Source: Clostridia bacterium (lineage in GTDB: Bacteria > Bacillota > Clostridia > Oscillospirales > CAG-272). Taken from it: 64,000 bases of DNA. The stretch spans positions 53,080 through 117,079 of the forward strand of contig JAGBCV010000016.1 in NCBI GenBank assembly GCA_017937845.1. The letters are read 5' to 3'. Position numbers and translations under genes: made by a program. Position 1 is the first letter of the stretch; every line of letters starts with the position of its first letter. The notes under the pieces are model-generated. The model was given only the letters and a program-made list of their open reading frames with translations. It searched no databases and was not told the DNA's origin. Of the stretch, positions 51,637 to 60,640 are shown piece after piece.

Positions 51637-51999
51637 TTAGTCAAAAAGATGTTCGATGCCCATATCCAAAATATCATGGACATGTTTATCGTCGAGGGAA
51701 TAAAAAATGGTTTTGCCGTCTCTGCGCGCTTTGACGAGCTTATTGGCTTTCAAAATGCGGAGCTGGTGAGATACGGCGGTTTGGGTCAGATTCAAAAGTC
51801 CCGCGATATCACAGACGCAAAGCTCCCGCTCAAAAAGCGCATACAAAATACGGATACGTGTGGAATCGCCGAATATTTTGAAAAATTCGGCAAGGTCATA
51901 AAGCGTATTTTCATCGGGCATTTTTTCGCGCACCTCGCGCACGGCATCCTCATGCAAATATAAAAATTCGCATTTTTCGATATCGGAAATTTCAGACAT
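51637..51999 (-). CDS. ArsR/SmtB family metal-sensing repressor
   Basis: 120 residues. Winged helix (ELCVCDIAGLLNLTQTAVSH, then QLRILKANKLVKARRDGKTI). The C-terminal helix carries D104, H106, H117 and D120, the spacing of the alpha-5 zinc site in SmtB/CzrA (D-x-H-x10-H-xx-E/D). C61 and C63 of ELCVCD could add an alpha-3 type site like CadC. It probably represses its own operon and releases on Zn or Cd. GAGAGCGTTCT precedes the start. Confidence 0.88.
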   Translation of the reverse strand: MSEISDIEKCEFLYLHEDAVREVREKMPDENTLYDLAEFFKIFGDSTRIRILYALFERELCVCDIAGLLNLTQTAVSHQLRILKANKLVKARRDGKTIFYSLDDKHVHDILDMGIEHLFD

Positions 52000-52712
52000 A
52001 GAACGCTCTCCTTTTCATGAATATATGAATATCTGTTCATATGTTATCATATATATGCGCGTTTGTCAAGAGGATAGCAACTTTTTTCTTTTTGAAAGAA
52101 AAAAGTTGCAAAAAAGAAGCAAAAACCTTGCAGGTTTATCGCTTATAGGCTTTGAAGGCTTGCTTTCGCGTTCTCCTACTGGCTATGACCCGCCAGAAAG
52201 AACGCGGTTGGAAGTAGGCTTTCGTCCAATGTCGCGTAATTCATGTGGGTGGAGCTGATAGTTTGCGGGCGTGCTCGCGCTCATTATAAAAAGCGCGTAT
52301 CGAACGGCGCTAAAGCGCCGTCACAAATAAAATCCGATGTATCTGCCCATCGGCGTGAGCAAGCGAAAATACCATGTTATGGTGTTTTCGTGCCGCGATA
52401 CGGCACAAAGCAAGGAGTATCAGAAGCAGGGCTTGCCTTGCGCGTGATACGACTATGCGACTGTCGAGAATGTTCCGAGGTCGACCCGTAGCGGTCTCAC
52501 TGCGGTTCGGTCACGACTCGGCTCTGACAGCCATTCAGGCTGTCATTCACTACCTCGTCGCCGCTTCGCTACGCCGCGGAGGGTCAAGCGAACACAATGT
52601 GTTCGCGCAGAGACCGTTCTGGGAGCCGATTTCGCTAAGACTCAACATTCGCGCTTCGGTCAAGCGGAACGCTTGCAACAAGAATCGGGATAGCTGGTGA
52701 TATTGTATTTGT
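52000..52712. other. Gene-free region with hairpins and a structured repeat
   Basis: About 700 bases between arsR and the DUF523 gene. At 52078-52110 CAACTTTTTTCTT-TTTG-AAGAAAAAAGTTG is a 13-bp perfect hairpin. Then come GC-rich mini-palindromes (GGCGCTAAAGCGCC near 52306) and a repeated RNA-like unit at 52355-52463. Short open frames in it lack binding sites and mixed-frame coding signal. Confidence 0.6.
52355..52463 (+). repeat. Structured non-coding repeat, copy B
   Basis: 109 bases sharing with 61475-61579 the blocks GTGAGC, GTTTTC-like stem, CACAAAGCAAGGAGT, GAAGCA...TTGC, TGCGCG and ACGACTATGCGACTG. Variable parts between blocks change in a paired way (AAAATACCATG/CATGG-TGTTTT arm; CAGGGC-TTGCC arm), the mark of a folded RNA or a palindromic element. 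Confidence 0.72.
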
Positions 52713-53165
52713 TCACCGTTCCAAAACATGATTCATAGCCAATTCGCTTTCTCCGAGGATGCGGATACCGTTTTGTTTCAAAAGCGCGGCGGTGATGCCG
52801 TCGCCCTCGATTTTGCTTCCCGTAAACGTGCCGTCATAGATGATACCGCATCCACAGGAGGGACTGCGCTCCTTGAGGATGGCGAGCTTACAATCAAAAA
52901 GCGTTGCAAGGCGGAGCGTTTCTTCGGCTCCCTTTTGATATTCTCGGGTGATATCTTTACCGTCCTTTCGCAAAACGCGGCGGTCGGCTTGGATCTCCGC
53001 GGGAATACGAGGTGTGGGAAGTCCGCCAAAGATCTCGGGGCAGATGGGAATGAGATGATAGCGTTTTTGCAGTTGCTCGATGAGGCTTTTTTCCATGGGT
53101 TTTGAAAGCCCGTCATATCGGCAGGAAAGCCCGAGCAGGCAAGCGCTGATGAGTAGGTTTTCCAT
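52713..53165 (-). CDS. DUF523 family protein
   Basis: 150 residues from ATG 53165, preceded by AAAGGATATGTT; an upstream ATG has no site. It starts LLISACLLGLSCRYDGLSKP and has CPEIFGGLPTPRIPAEI and LKERSPSCGCGIIYDGTFTG, the signature cysteines and motif of DUF523 (YbbK-like). Function unknown; possibly a metal-cluster or thiol-related protein. Confidence 0.9.
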   Translation of the reverse strand: MENLLISACLLGLSCRYDGLSKPMEKSLIEQLQKRYHLIPICPEIFGGLPTPRIPAEIQADRRVLRKDGKDITREYQKGAEETLRLATLFDCKLAILKERSPSCGCGIIYDGTFTGSKIEGDGITAALLKQNGIRILGESELAMNHVLER

Positions 53166-53184
53166 AACATATCCTTTCGATAAG

Positions 53185-53215
53185 AAAAAATACCGTGAGA
53201 ATATCACGGTATTTT
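53185..53215 (-). terminator. Terminator between the amidase and DUF523 genes
   Basis: AAAATACCGTGA and TCACGGTATTTT form a 12-bp stem around GAATA, overlapping the amidase stop and followed by T-rich sequence. Confidence 0.8.
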
Positions 53216-54104
53216 AGTCGTTGATGATCAGATCGTCCTTAAATTCTTCCCAGCGTCTGTGAGATGCGGGGTCTTTTTCGTTTGCATAATAGAGAGGGCA
53301 TTGCTTATGCCATTCGTATCCGCTGGACGTATAACGCGGATAATCGTAATGGCGAATGACGGCATCTCTGCCGAGCCCAAACTTGTTGCAGAGCCACGAA
53401 ACGAGTTTGACGAGAGATTCATAGGTTTCATCGGTGAATTTACCTGTTTCGTCGGGATGGCAACATTCGATGGAGATGGAGGTGTAGTTGCCGTCTGTTC
53501 CGACAGCCCATGCGACCTCGTCAAGGGGCATACACTGAATGATCTCGCCCTCAAGTCCGATGATGAAATGGGCGCTGGTGTTCGGTTTGTTGTTTTCAAA
53601 GTTGCGCCAGTTCTGGTCGGCGGTGGAGCGGGGATTGCCCGTATAATGAACGACGATATTTTTCAGCTCCGTCAGTTTTTTACCCGAACGGGAATTGGGG
53701 TGAATGGTCAGATAACGGACCTCGATAAGCTCTTTCATCGCTTCGTCGCTGATATCGTAGCGGTTTACGATGGGGGGCGTTGTCATGGTTTCCGGGGGCT
53801 TCGGTCGGTTCGTCGGTACGGTCGCAGGGGGATATGTAACGATCTCAGTCGTCGTTTCTTGCGTGGTGATCTCGACGGAAACGGTATCGCTTGTCGTGGT
53901 GTGGCGCTCCGTGGTTTCCGTCTTGGTGGGAACGGTACTTGTTTGTGTGGAGGGGTCGGTGGGAGTGGTTTCGATATCGTCCAAAAATCCCATATAATGG
54001 ATGGACAAAATGATGATAAGAAGAACGAAAAAGATGAAGAAAAATTTCATCAGATTGGATAAAAAGCTTTCGGTCTTGGTATCATGCTGATTTCGATTCG
54101 CCAT
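53214..54104 (-). CDS. Membrane-anchored N-acetylmuramoyl-L-alanine amidase (Amidase_2)
   Basis: 296 residues. A short cytoplasmic start, one span (about 18-38), a Thr-rich spacer (TTSDTVSVEITTQETTTEIV) and an amidase_2/PGRP domain. Zinc ligands: VVHYTGN (His), IRHYDY (His) and QCPLYY (Cys). The TAHFII-like strand reads TSAHFIIGLEGEIIQ. It cleaves the stem peptide from peptidoglycan outside the cell. CCCTCCTTTT upstream gives AAAAGGAGGG on its strand. Confidence 0.9.
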   Translation of the reverse strand: MANRNQHDTKTESFLSNLMKFFFIFFVLLIIILSIHYMGFLDDIETTPTDPSTQTSTVPTKTETTERHTTTSDTVSVEITTQETTTEIVTYPPATVPTNRPKPPETMTTPPIVNRYDISDEAMKELIEVRYLTIHPNSRSGKKLTELKNIVVHYTGNPRSTADQNWRNFENNKPNTSAHFIIGLEGEIIQCMPLDEVAWAVGTDGNYTSISIECCHPDETGKFTDETYESLVKLVSWLCNKFGLGRDAVIRHYDYPRYTSSGYEWHKQCPLYYANEKDPASHRRWEEFKDDLIIND

Positions 54105-54205
54105 ACGTTCCCTCCTTTTTTCTTCAAATTCACAGTATTTACTATTCTACCATGAAACTGTATAATTGTCAAGTTTGGATACATGATAAATTTCGACGAA
54201 GATGA

Positions 54206-55021
54206 TTATTTTGTCGATTTTTGGTAAACGGCGAGATAAAATTCTGCGTGGGCCTGCAAGCTCTGCAAGGCGGCAAGACGCGCTTGTCCCTCTCGGCTGG
54301 TCTTATAATAATACGGTGTCATCTTGAAAAGAGCGTCGATGTCCGTTTGTGTCGTGAGGTTCAGCGGAAATGAGATGCTTTTTTTCTCTATCATCTCAAA
54401 GCCATCGAGCAAAAAGCTATCGATTTCATTTTCATAGGGCGTATCGTATACGGCGCATTTCAGTTCCCAAAGGTGGCGCTCCGCAGGGAAGGCACGCACG
54501 AGAAGTCCGCCTTCCTTCAAAACACGGGAAAATTCCGCGCTATCATAGGGTGCGAAAAGATTCAAAAGAACATCGATGCTCTCCATGGGGACGGGGAGAT
54601 CGAAAATGCTAGCAACGGCAAGACGAAGGCTTTTATCGCGCAGAGATGCAGCATGGACGGCATCGCGGGAAACGTCCACGCCGTAGACCAAATCGGTCTG
54701 CAACGCTTTTTTCGTTTCTACGGTATAATATCCCTCGCCGCAGCCCGCATCGAGAACGGTTGCATGTTCGGGGGCTTTTTCACGGAGGATTTCCGTGATG
54801 GCGTTTGCAAGCGGAGCGTAAAAGCCTGCATTCAAGAAGCTTTTGCGCGATTCCACCATGAGCTTATCGTCGCCATGACGGACAGCGCCCGATTTCGAGG
54901 GGCGCAAGAGGTTGACATATCCGCGCTTGGAAAGGTCAAAGCAATGTTTATTCGGACAAACAAGAGAATTCCCGCTTTTTTCAAAGCGTTCCTTGCAGAT
55001 GGGACAGGTGAAGAGATTCAT
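54206..55021 (-). CDS. rlmA: 23S rRNA (guanine-N1)-methyltransferase
   Basis: 271 residues. The N-terminal zinc finger (CPICKERFEKSGNSLVCPNK, then HCFD) and the KRGYVNLLRPSKSGAVRHGD element are diagnostic of RlmA I/II. The SAM-binding motif is VLDAGCGEGYYT. It methylates G745 or G748 in domain II of 23S rRNA; in Gram-positives the G748 enzyme can affect tylosin resistance. Starts with ATG after AAGGATATC. Confidence 0.88.
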   Translation of the reverse strand: MNLFTCPICKERFEKSGNSLVCPNKHCFDLSKRGYVNLLRPSKSGAVRHGDDKLMVESRKSFLNAGFYAPLANAITEILREKAPEHATVLDAGCGEGYYTVETKKALQTDLVYGVDVSRDAVHAASLRDKSLRLAVASIFDLPVPMESIDVLLNLFAPYDSAEFSRVLKEGGLLVRAFPAERHLWELKCAVYDTPYENEIDSFLLDGFEMIEKKSISFPLNLTTQTDIDALFKMTPYYYKTSREGQARLAALQSLQAHAEFYLAVYQKSTK

Positions 55022-55067
55022 GATATCCTTCTTTCATTAGATTTGTTCGCAAGCCTTAGGTTCTGCG

Positions 55068-55205
55068 TATCTCCGCGCGGTCATCCTGAGCGAAACACCG
55101 CCCAGATTCCGCCTGCGGCGATTTTGCTTTCGCAAAATTTCGACTTCGGGCTTCTCCCTTCGCTCAGAATGACGTGGCGGTGTGTAGTCGAATGGATCTC
55201 GCGGA
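55068..55205 (-). repeat. Interspersed palindromic repeat, copy 2 (inverted)
   Basis: Reverse-orientation copy of 40556-40691. The shared blocks run from TCCGCGAGATCCATTCGACT on the minus strand through GTCATTCTGAGCG and the GAAGTCGAAATTTTGCG arm to CGCTCAGGATGAC. Differences are scattered single bases plus a few bases in the loop. Both copies lie in intergenic DNA. Confidence 0.85.
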
Positions 55206-55244
55206 CCCAGCATCACGTTCTTTTAAGGTGATCGAACAAGTTTA

Positions 55245-56003
55245 TTATATATATTTTTCAAAGAGAACGGAAAGTCTGCCTTTTCGGGTCGTTCCGCTTT
55301 GCTCGCGGAAATAGGCTTTTCCGCGGCCGCGCAAAACGAGCTTATCGCCCTCAGCGATTCGCGCATCGGGCTTTGTCGCTTCCGTGTCGTTTAGAAAGAC
55401 CATGCCGCGCGAAATGGCTTCGACGGCATCGCTTCGGGAAACGCCGAAAACGGCGGAAAGCATATTATCCAGGCGCAGAGATGCGACGCTTTCGCGGATA
55501 AATTCCGTTTTGATCTTTGGCGGTTCTAAATTTTTGATGGAATCGATGGTGATCTTTAGGGAGGCAGAGCCTGCTTTTTCAAAGTTTGCAATCAGATAAT
55601 CCGAAATGGATTTCATGACGATGATTTCTGCGCCATGCTCTCCGACCAAGATATCGCCGATCACGGAGCGTTCCAGCTCGAGCCCCAAGAGCGCACCGAG
55701 ATAATCTCTGTGCGTGAGCTTTGCCGAGGAGGTGCGGACACGGACAAGACAGAGCGGGTCGTCTTCATCTTCAAGGGAGAAATCATCCTTTTCCATATAT
55801 TCGGGCAGAAGAAACAGCACTGACCGCTCCGCATCGGGATAACCGCCCCAAAAAACATGGTTCGGATATCGATTTTTCAGATGCGCCATAGCAGAGGAGC
55901 GTTCGCTAAGGCTTAGAAAATGCGTATGAGTCAGCATATAGCCATCCTCGCATTTGCGGAGCTTATCATCAATGAGCGACAGTAAAAGCTCGGTTTCGGT
56001 CAT
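55245..56003 (-). CDS. YlmH-type S4 domain RNA-binding protein
   Basis: 252 residues. The N-terminal part resembles the YlmH region (LDMFLSLSERSSA-like: FLSLSERSSAMAHLKNRYPN, FWGGYPDAERSVL). The C-terminal S4 domain is VASLRLDNMLSAVFGVSRSD then DAVEAISRGMVFLN, ending GRGKAYFREQSGTTRKGR. Members act in ribosome rescue/quality control or division in Firmicutes. Starts ATG after AAAGAGG-type sequence. Confidence 0.85.
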   Translation of the reverse strand: MTETELLLSLIDDKLRKCEDGYMLTHTHFLSLSERSSAMAHLKNRYPNHVFWGGYPDAERSVLFLLPEYMEKDDFSLEDEDDPLCLVRVRTSSAKLTHRDYLGALLGLELERSVIGDILVGEHGAEIIVMKSISDYLIANFEKAGSASLKITIDSIKNLEPPKIKTEFIRESVASLRLDNMLSAVFGVSRSDAVEAISRGMVFLNDTEATKPDARIAEGDKLVLRGRGKAYFREQSGTTRKGRLSVLFEKYI

Positions 56004-56105
56004 AGAAAAACCTCTTTTCTGAAAAAATATTCTGAAGGTATTTACAAATGGATCGATTTATGGTAAAATTTAGATATCAAAAAACAGAAAGGTGGATTTT
56101 TACCA

Positions 56106-56645
56106 ATGGGAAATATTTGGCATGATATGAACCCCGAACGCATCAAACCCGATAATTTTGTGAGCGTTATCGAAATCACAAAGGGCTCGAAAAAGAAATA
56201 CGAGCTTGACAAAGAATGTGGTTATCTGCGTTTGGACAGAATCCTTTATACTTCGACACACTATCCCGCAAACTACGGATTTATTCCGCGTACATACGGC
56301 GATGACAACGACCCTCTTGACGTTTTGGTGCTTTGCTCCGAGCCCATCGACCCGATGACCTTGGTGGAAACCTACCCGATCGGCGTCATTACGATGATCG
56401 ACAACGGACACAGCGACGAAAAGATCATTGCCATTCCGCTTCAGGATCCCAACTACAATATGTACCGCGATATCGGTGCGCTTCCGCTCCACGTTTTTGA
56501 AGAAATGCGCCATTTCTTTACCGTTTATAAGGCGCTTGAAAATAAGGAAACGGCGGTTCATGAGGTGCAGGGCAGAGAAGCGGCGCTTGCCATCATTCAG
56601 CAGTGTATCGACCGTTATCAGGAAAAATTCGGCGATAAGGAATAA
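56106..56645 (+). CDS. ppa: Inorganic pyrophosphatase (type I)
   Basis: 179 residues. It hydrolyses pyrophosphate in the cytoplasm with Mg2+. The signature is YGDDNDPLDVLVL (Asp ligands), with the upstream YPANYGFIPRTY and ESGSKKKYELDK-like segment (here TKGSKKKYELDKECG). GGTGGATTTTTACCA precedes the ATG. It ends before a terminator. Confidence 0.95.
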   Translation: MGNIWHDMNPERIKPDNFVSVIEITKGSKKKYELDKECGYLRLDRILYTSTHYPANYGFIPRTYGDDNDPLDVLVLCSEPIDPMTLVETYPIGVITMIDNGHSDEKIIAIPLQDPNYNMYRDIGALPLHVFEEMRHFFTVYKALENKETAVHEVQGREAALAIIQQCIDRYQEKFGDKE

Positions 56646-56667
56646 AGATTCTGAAAGCCGCAGGATA

Positions 56668-56697
56668 CGGGCGACCGCAAGGTCGCCCGTTGTGTTT
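56668..56697 (+). terminator. Rho-independent terminator after ppa
   Basis: GGGCGACC-GCAA-GGTCGCCC is an 8-bp stem with a stable tetraloop, followed by GTTGTGTTT. Confidence 0.78.
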
Positions 56698-56786
56698 ATG
56701 AATGTCTAAGGGCTCCGCCGTCGAGCATTGCTTTTTATTTTGGCGAAGTGAAAATACGGCGGCAATCGGGTGCGGGTACTACCCGC

Positions 56787-57338
56787 TCATCTTTTCTCAA
56801 CCAAGAAGAAGAACGGCGATGTGGGAGAATTGACGATTTTGAATTTGCAGGCGCAAAGCTGTTTGCGGTCAAGCGTTGCAAGAAAATCGTCGATGAGATT
56901 GCCCTCGATGGTGCCTTCCTCATGACCGGGATACACGGCGATGAGCAATGCGCCGTCCGCGTCAAGCAGGTCGATGGCGGCTTCAATGGCGATCATCGTG
57001 GTGTCGCGCTTAGTGGTGATGGATTTATCTCCACCCGGAAGAAAGCCGAGATTGAACATACCGATGCAAATTTTTTCGCTTACGTAGTTTTTGACGTTGG
57101 AGTGAGAATCGAGAATAAGGGTGTAGTTTTTCGGCGCGTTTTCGCGTTCGAGAAGACCGCGACTGCTTTCCAGCGCTTGGGGCTGGATATCGAAGGCGTA
57201 GACCTTGCCTTCTTCACCGACAGCCTCTGAGAGCCAGAGGGTATCGTGTCCGTTGCCCATCGTAAAGTCAACGGCAACACCGCCCTTTTTGATATGAGGA
57301 ATCAGAAAATTCTTTTCCACTTCGAGTAAGTTTATCAT
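56787..57338 (-). CDS. mnmM: SAM-dependent tRNA methyltransferase of the YtqB/MnmM family
   Basis: 183 residues. SAM motif I is VAVDFTMGNGHDTLWLS, motif II VYAFDIQPQAL, and the catalytic-area motif FNLGFLPGGDKSITT typical of this family (formerly rRNA_methylase). In Bacillus YtqB (MnmM) completes mnm5s2U in tRNA wobble positions. It overlaps the next gene by 4 bases (ATGA) and is expressed with it. Confidence 0.8.
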   Translation of the reverse strand: MINLLEVEKNFLIPHIKKGGVAVDFTMGNGHDTLWLSEAVGEEGKVYAFDIQPQALESSRGLLERENAPKNYTLILDSHSNVKNYVSEKICIGMFNLGFLPGGDKSITTKRDTTMIAIEAAIDLLDADGALLIAVYPGHEEGTIEGNLIDDFLATLDRKQLCACKFKIVNSPTSPFFFLVEKR

Positions 57339-58309
57339 ACATATTTACCTGTACTTTCTGAGAAATTAAAGCATTTTTTGAAAAATGCGAGGATTCGTTT
57401 TTCGTATTCTTCCTGTTCGAGCAGGAAACACATTCCGTGTTCCGCTTCGTCAACGGTGAAAAATTCCTTGTCGGATACGCAAGCCGCATGATTTTCTACC
57501 GACATTTCATAGGGAACGAAGCGGTCCTTTTTGCCATGCGCGAAGAAGATCGGCACCTTGCAGGTTTTCATCGCATCGATGGTGGTGGCTTCCTTGAGCC
57601 CGAAATGCGCGAGCAGATGCGAGATCGGTCTTGCAAAGTGTGCAAACGGGAAAACGGGAATGGCGTTCGTCGCCTTCAAAACGGAGCAGACGACCTCCCA
57701 AGGAGAGGTGAAGCCACAATCCGCGATGACGCCCTTGACGTTTTTCGGCATATCGAGCGCGGTCGTCATGAGGACGGTTGAAGCACCCATGGAAACGCCG
57801 TCCATGATGATGGGAAGCTCCGAGCCAAATTCACGGTTGATGACGTCGAGCCACTTACGGCAATCGTAGCGTTCCTTCACGCCGAGGGTGATGTATTTCC
57901 CCTCGCTTCTGCCGCAGGCGCGTTGGTCGGGGCAGACGATGTTGATATGATGCTTATGATAAAAGGGAAGCACCATGGAAAAATCCGATGCGCCCGTTCC
58001 GCGATAGCCGTGCATGAGAAGAACGGTGGCAACGGCATTTTCCGCCTCCAAAACGTCGGCGTAAAGGGTCAGACCATCATGAGATCTGATGCTGAGCGTG
58101 CGACGGGGCTGTGCGAAATACCACTCTTTATCGCGTTTGATCTGTTCACGAAACGGTGCGAACGCGGGCATGAGGGAGGCGGTATCCACGGAGGATTTTC
58201 CGCTTTCGGGCTTTCTGCCGAGTGCGCCGCGGAACATGAGCGTCACGATGATAAACGAGGCGATCAAAAACGCTGCCACGATGCCGAGGAGAATGTATAA
58301 CCACAACAT
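57335..58309 (-). CDS. Alpha/beta hydrolase with N-terminal membrane anchor
   Basis: 324 residues from ATG 58309 (preceded by GAAAGGAACTTTACAT); the longer frame up to 58519 has no site and reads as antisense of the next gene. An N-terminal span (residues 2-25) precedes the hydrolase domain with HGYRGTGAS (oxyanion), GVSMGAST (nucleophile) and DEAEHGM (His). Family members are esterases or lysophospholipase-like. Overlaps the mnmM-type gene by 4 bases. Confidence 0.85.
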   Translation of the reverse strand: MLWLYILLGIVAAFLIASFIIVTLMFRGALGRKPESGKSSVDTASLMPAFAPFREQIKRDKEWYFAQPRRTLSIRSHDGLTLYADVLEAENAVATVLLMHGYRGTGASDFSMVLPFYHKHHINIVCPDQRACGRSEGKYITLGVKERYDCRKWLDVINREFGSELPIIMDGVSMGASTVLMTTALDMPKNVKGVIADCGFTSPWEVVCSVLKATNAIPVFPFAHFARPISHLLAHFGLKEATTIDAMKTCKVPIFFAHGKKDRFVPYEMSVENHAACVSDKEFFTVDEAEHGMCFLLEQEEYEKRILAFFKKCFNFSESTGKYV

Positions 58310-58391
58310 ATGTAAAGTTCCTTTCAAAATCAATGATACAACATTATAGCACAAAGCGCTTGGCAATACAAGGGTATCGGTGTAAAATTTG

Positions 58392-58853
58392 TCAGTCTTC
58401 GGGCATTTCGATGCGGAAGCTTCTGTGATGCACCATCGTGGAAAATACGATCTGTGTTTTGGTTCTGCCGAAGCCTTGCAGACGGCTGATGAATTTATCC
58501 AAGTGGTCGGTGCTTTCAAAAACGGTTTGAATGAGGACAGAATATTCTCCCGTAACGTGACTCGCTTCGATAACGTCGGGGCAATCCGTTAAAAACGGAT
58601 ACAGCTCGGCTTTGCGGTCGGGTGTTACCTCTAAATTGATAAAGGCGCGGACGGGATGACCCAAAACGGCGGTATCGCTGATATCGGCGTGATAGCCGAG
58701 TAATATCCCTGCTTTTTCCATCGCGGAGATGCGGGCGGCAACGGTCGGCGCGGAGGTGAAGACCTTTTCGGCGATCGTTTTGATGGGGGTGCGGGCGTTG
58801 TCCTTTAAGATATTCAGAATGGCAATGTCGATTTTATCAAGTGTATGCTTCAT
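58392..58853 (-). CDS. Lrp/AsnC family regulator
   Basis: 153 residues. Helix-turn-helix (ILNILKDNARTPIKTIAEKV, then FTSAPTVAARISAMEKAGIL) and the RAM ligand domain (VRAFINLEVTPDR ... GEYSVLIQTVFESTDHLDKF). Lrp proteins sense amino acids. It is divergent from aspA (about 250 bases apart), so control of aspartate metabolism is a sensible guess. GAGGTCATT precedes the start. Confidence 0.9.
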   Translation of the reverse strand: MKHTLDKIDIAILNILKDNARTPIKTIAEKVFTSAPTVAARISAMEKAGILLGYHADISDTAVLGHPVRAFINLEVTPDRKAELYPFLTDCPDVIEASHVTGEYSVLIQTVFESTDHLDKFISRLQGFGRTKTQIVFSTMVHHRSFRIEMPED

Positions 58854-59104
58854 AATGACCTCTCAGATGGATGGAAAATCCTTGTTTTTGTTGGTTCATC
58901 TATCATTTTACCTTTTTTTCTAAAAAAATCAAGATGGAAATTTTATTTTATTAAGAAAAATGTGCAAATTATTTATCTTATTCGGATATGCAAAAAAGAT
59001 ATTTACAAAATGCGATTTTCGTTTTATGATGTACTGTGGAAATTTTGAAATACCCCTAAATTTTGATATACATAAATTCATAATGAAAGGTTTGGATAAA
59101 GACA

Positions 59105-60529
59105 ATGAATGAAGAAATGATGATGAGAATCGAACACGACTCTATCGGCGACCTTGAAGTACCCGTTGATGCGTACTATGGTGTCCAGTCTCTCCGCGGT
59201 GCTCGTAACTTTAAGATTACAGGCACAGGCCTCCATCCTCTTTTTATTAAAAATATGGCAAGAATCAAGAAAGCGTGTGCACTCGTAAACGGTCATATCG
59301 GCACGTTTTCTTCCGATAAAGTAGATGCAATCGTTGCGGCTTGCGATGAGATCATTGCAGGCGGTCTTATGGATGCATTTATCTCCGATGCGATTCAGGG
59401 CGGTGCAGGTACGACCGCAAACATGAACGCAAATGAAGTCATCGCAAACCGCGCGATCGAGATCCTCGGCGGTAAAAAAGGTGATTACTCCATCGTTCAC
59501 CCCAACGACCACGTAAACAACGCACAGTCCACAAACGACGTCATTCCTACCGCAGGTAAGATGACCGTTATCGATCTTATCCAGCCTCTTCTCGTCAGCC
59601 TTCATACCTTGGTGCTTGCTTTTGAAGGCAAGGCAAAGGAATTTGACGGCATCATCAAGATGGGCAGAACACAGCTTCAGGATGCTGTTCCGATTCGTCT
59701 TGGTCAGGAATTTGCCGCTTATGCCGCTGCTATCCGCCGCGATATCAGACGTATCGAATATGCAGAACAGGAAATGCACACCATCAATATGGGTGGTAGT
59801 GCTATCGGTACTTCCATCAACGTTGACCCTGCATATCTCGAAGAGATCAGCAAGGTGCTTTCTGCGGTTGCAGGCTACGAACTCAAATCCTGCGATGATC
59901 TCATCGACGGTACACAGAATCTTGACGGTTACGTTGCGGTTTCCTCCGCGCTCAAGACCTGCTGTGTAAACCTTTCTAAGATCGCAAATGACCTTCGTCT
60001 TATGTCCAGCGGTCCTCGTACCGGTATCGGTGAGATCATGCTTCCTCCGAAGCAGAATGGTTCTTCTATCATGCCCGGTAAGATCAACCCCGTTATCCCT
60101 GAGGTCGTAAACCAGGTCGCATTCCTCGTGATCGGTCATGACGCGACCATCACCGCTGCTGCTGAAGCAGGTCAGCTTGAACTCAACGCATTTGAACCTG
60201 TTCTTTTCTATCAGCTTTTCGAATCCATCACCGCTATGACAGGCGCTGTGGATACCTTCATTGAAAACTGTGTTATCGGTATTCGTGCAAACGCGAAGCA
60301 GTGCGTTGAAAACGTCGAAAAGAGCACAGGTATCGTTACGGCAATGGCTCCTTATATCGGTTATCAGCGTTCCGCTGCTATCGCAAAGGAATCTCTCGCA
60401 ACCGGCGTTTCCGTTCGTGAGATCATTCTCCGTGATGCCGTTATGAGCGAAGCTGAGCTCAATGATCTTCTTGATGCTCGCGCTATGACAGAAGCACGTG
60501 CGCTCGATACCAGCAAGGTCAAGGCATAA
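59105..60529 (+). CDS. aspA: Aspartate ammonia-lyase (aspartase)
   Basis: 474 residues, usual length. It converts aspartate to fumarate and ammonia. Signatures: GGAGTTANMNANEV (first conserved loop), NDHVNNAQSTND, and the lyase signature GSSIMPGKINPVIPEVVNQV (residues about 316-335), which carries the catalytic serine loop. The start follows GAAAGGTTTGGATAAAGACA. It shares its upstream region with a divergent Lrp/AsnC gene. Fumarate from it can feed anaerobic respiration or the TCA branch. Confidence 0.95.
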   Translation: MNEEMMMRIEHDSIGDLEVPVDAYYGVQSLRGARNFKITGTGLHPLFIKNMARIKKACALVNGHIGTFSSDKVDAIVAACDEIIAGGLMDAFISDAIQGGAGTTANMNANEVIANRAIEILGGKKGDYSIVHPNDHVNNAQSTNDVIPTAGKMTVIDLIQPLLVSLHTLVLAFEGKAKEFDGIIKMGRTQLQDAVPIRLGQEFAAYAAAIRRDIRRIEYAEQEMHTINMGGSAIGTSINVDPAYLEEISKVLSAVAGYELKSCDDLIDGTQNLDGYVAVSSALKTCCVNLSKIANDLRLMSSGPRTGIGEIMLPPKQNGSSIMPGKINPVIPEVVNQVAFLVIGHDATITAAAEAGQLELNAFEPVLFYQLFESITAMTGAVDTFIENCVIGIRANAKQCVENVEKSTGIVTAMAPYIGYQRSAAIAKESLATGVSVREIILRDAVMSEAELNDLLDARAMTEARALDTSKVKA

Positions 60530-60547
60530 ATTACATAAAAAAACACA

Positions 60548-60586
60548 AAGGCAATACCATTCTTTCGGTATTGCCTTGATTTTTTA
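60548..60586 (+). terminator. Rho-independent terminator after aspA
   Basis: AAGGCAATACC and GGTATTGCCTT form an 11-bp stem with ATTCTTTC loop, followed by GATTTTTT. Confidence 0.88.
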
Positions 60587-60640
60587 TGTGAAATATGATA
60601 TACTGGATCTATCATAAAATTCATATAGGGAGAAATATAT

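Noticed and set aside
52025..52700. Open frames in the region after arsR
   Set aside because: They lie over hairpins and the repeated RNA-like unit, without binding sites.
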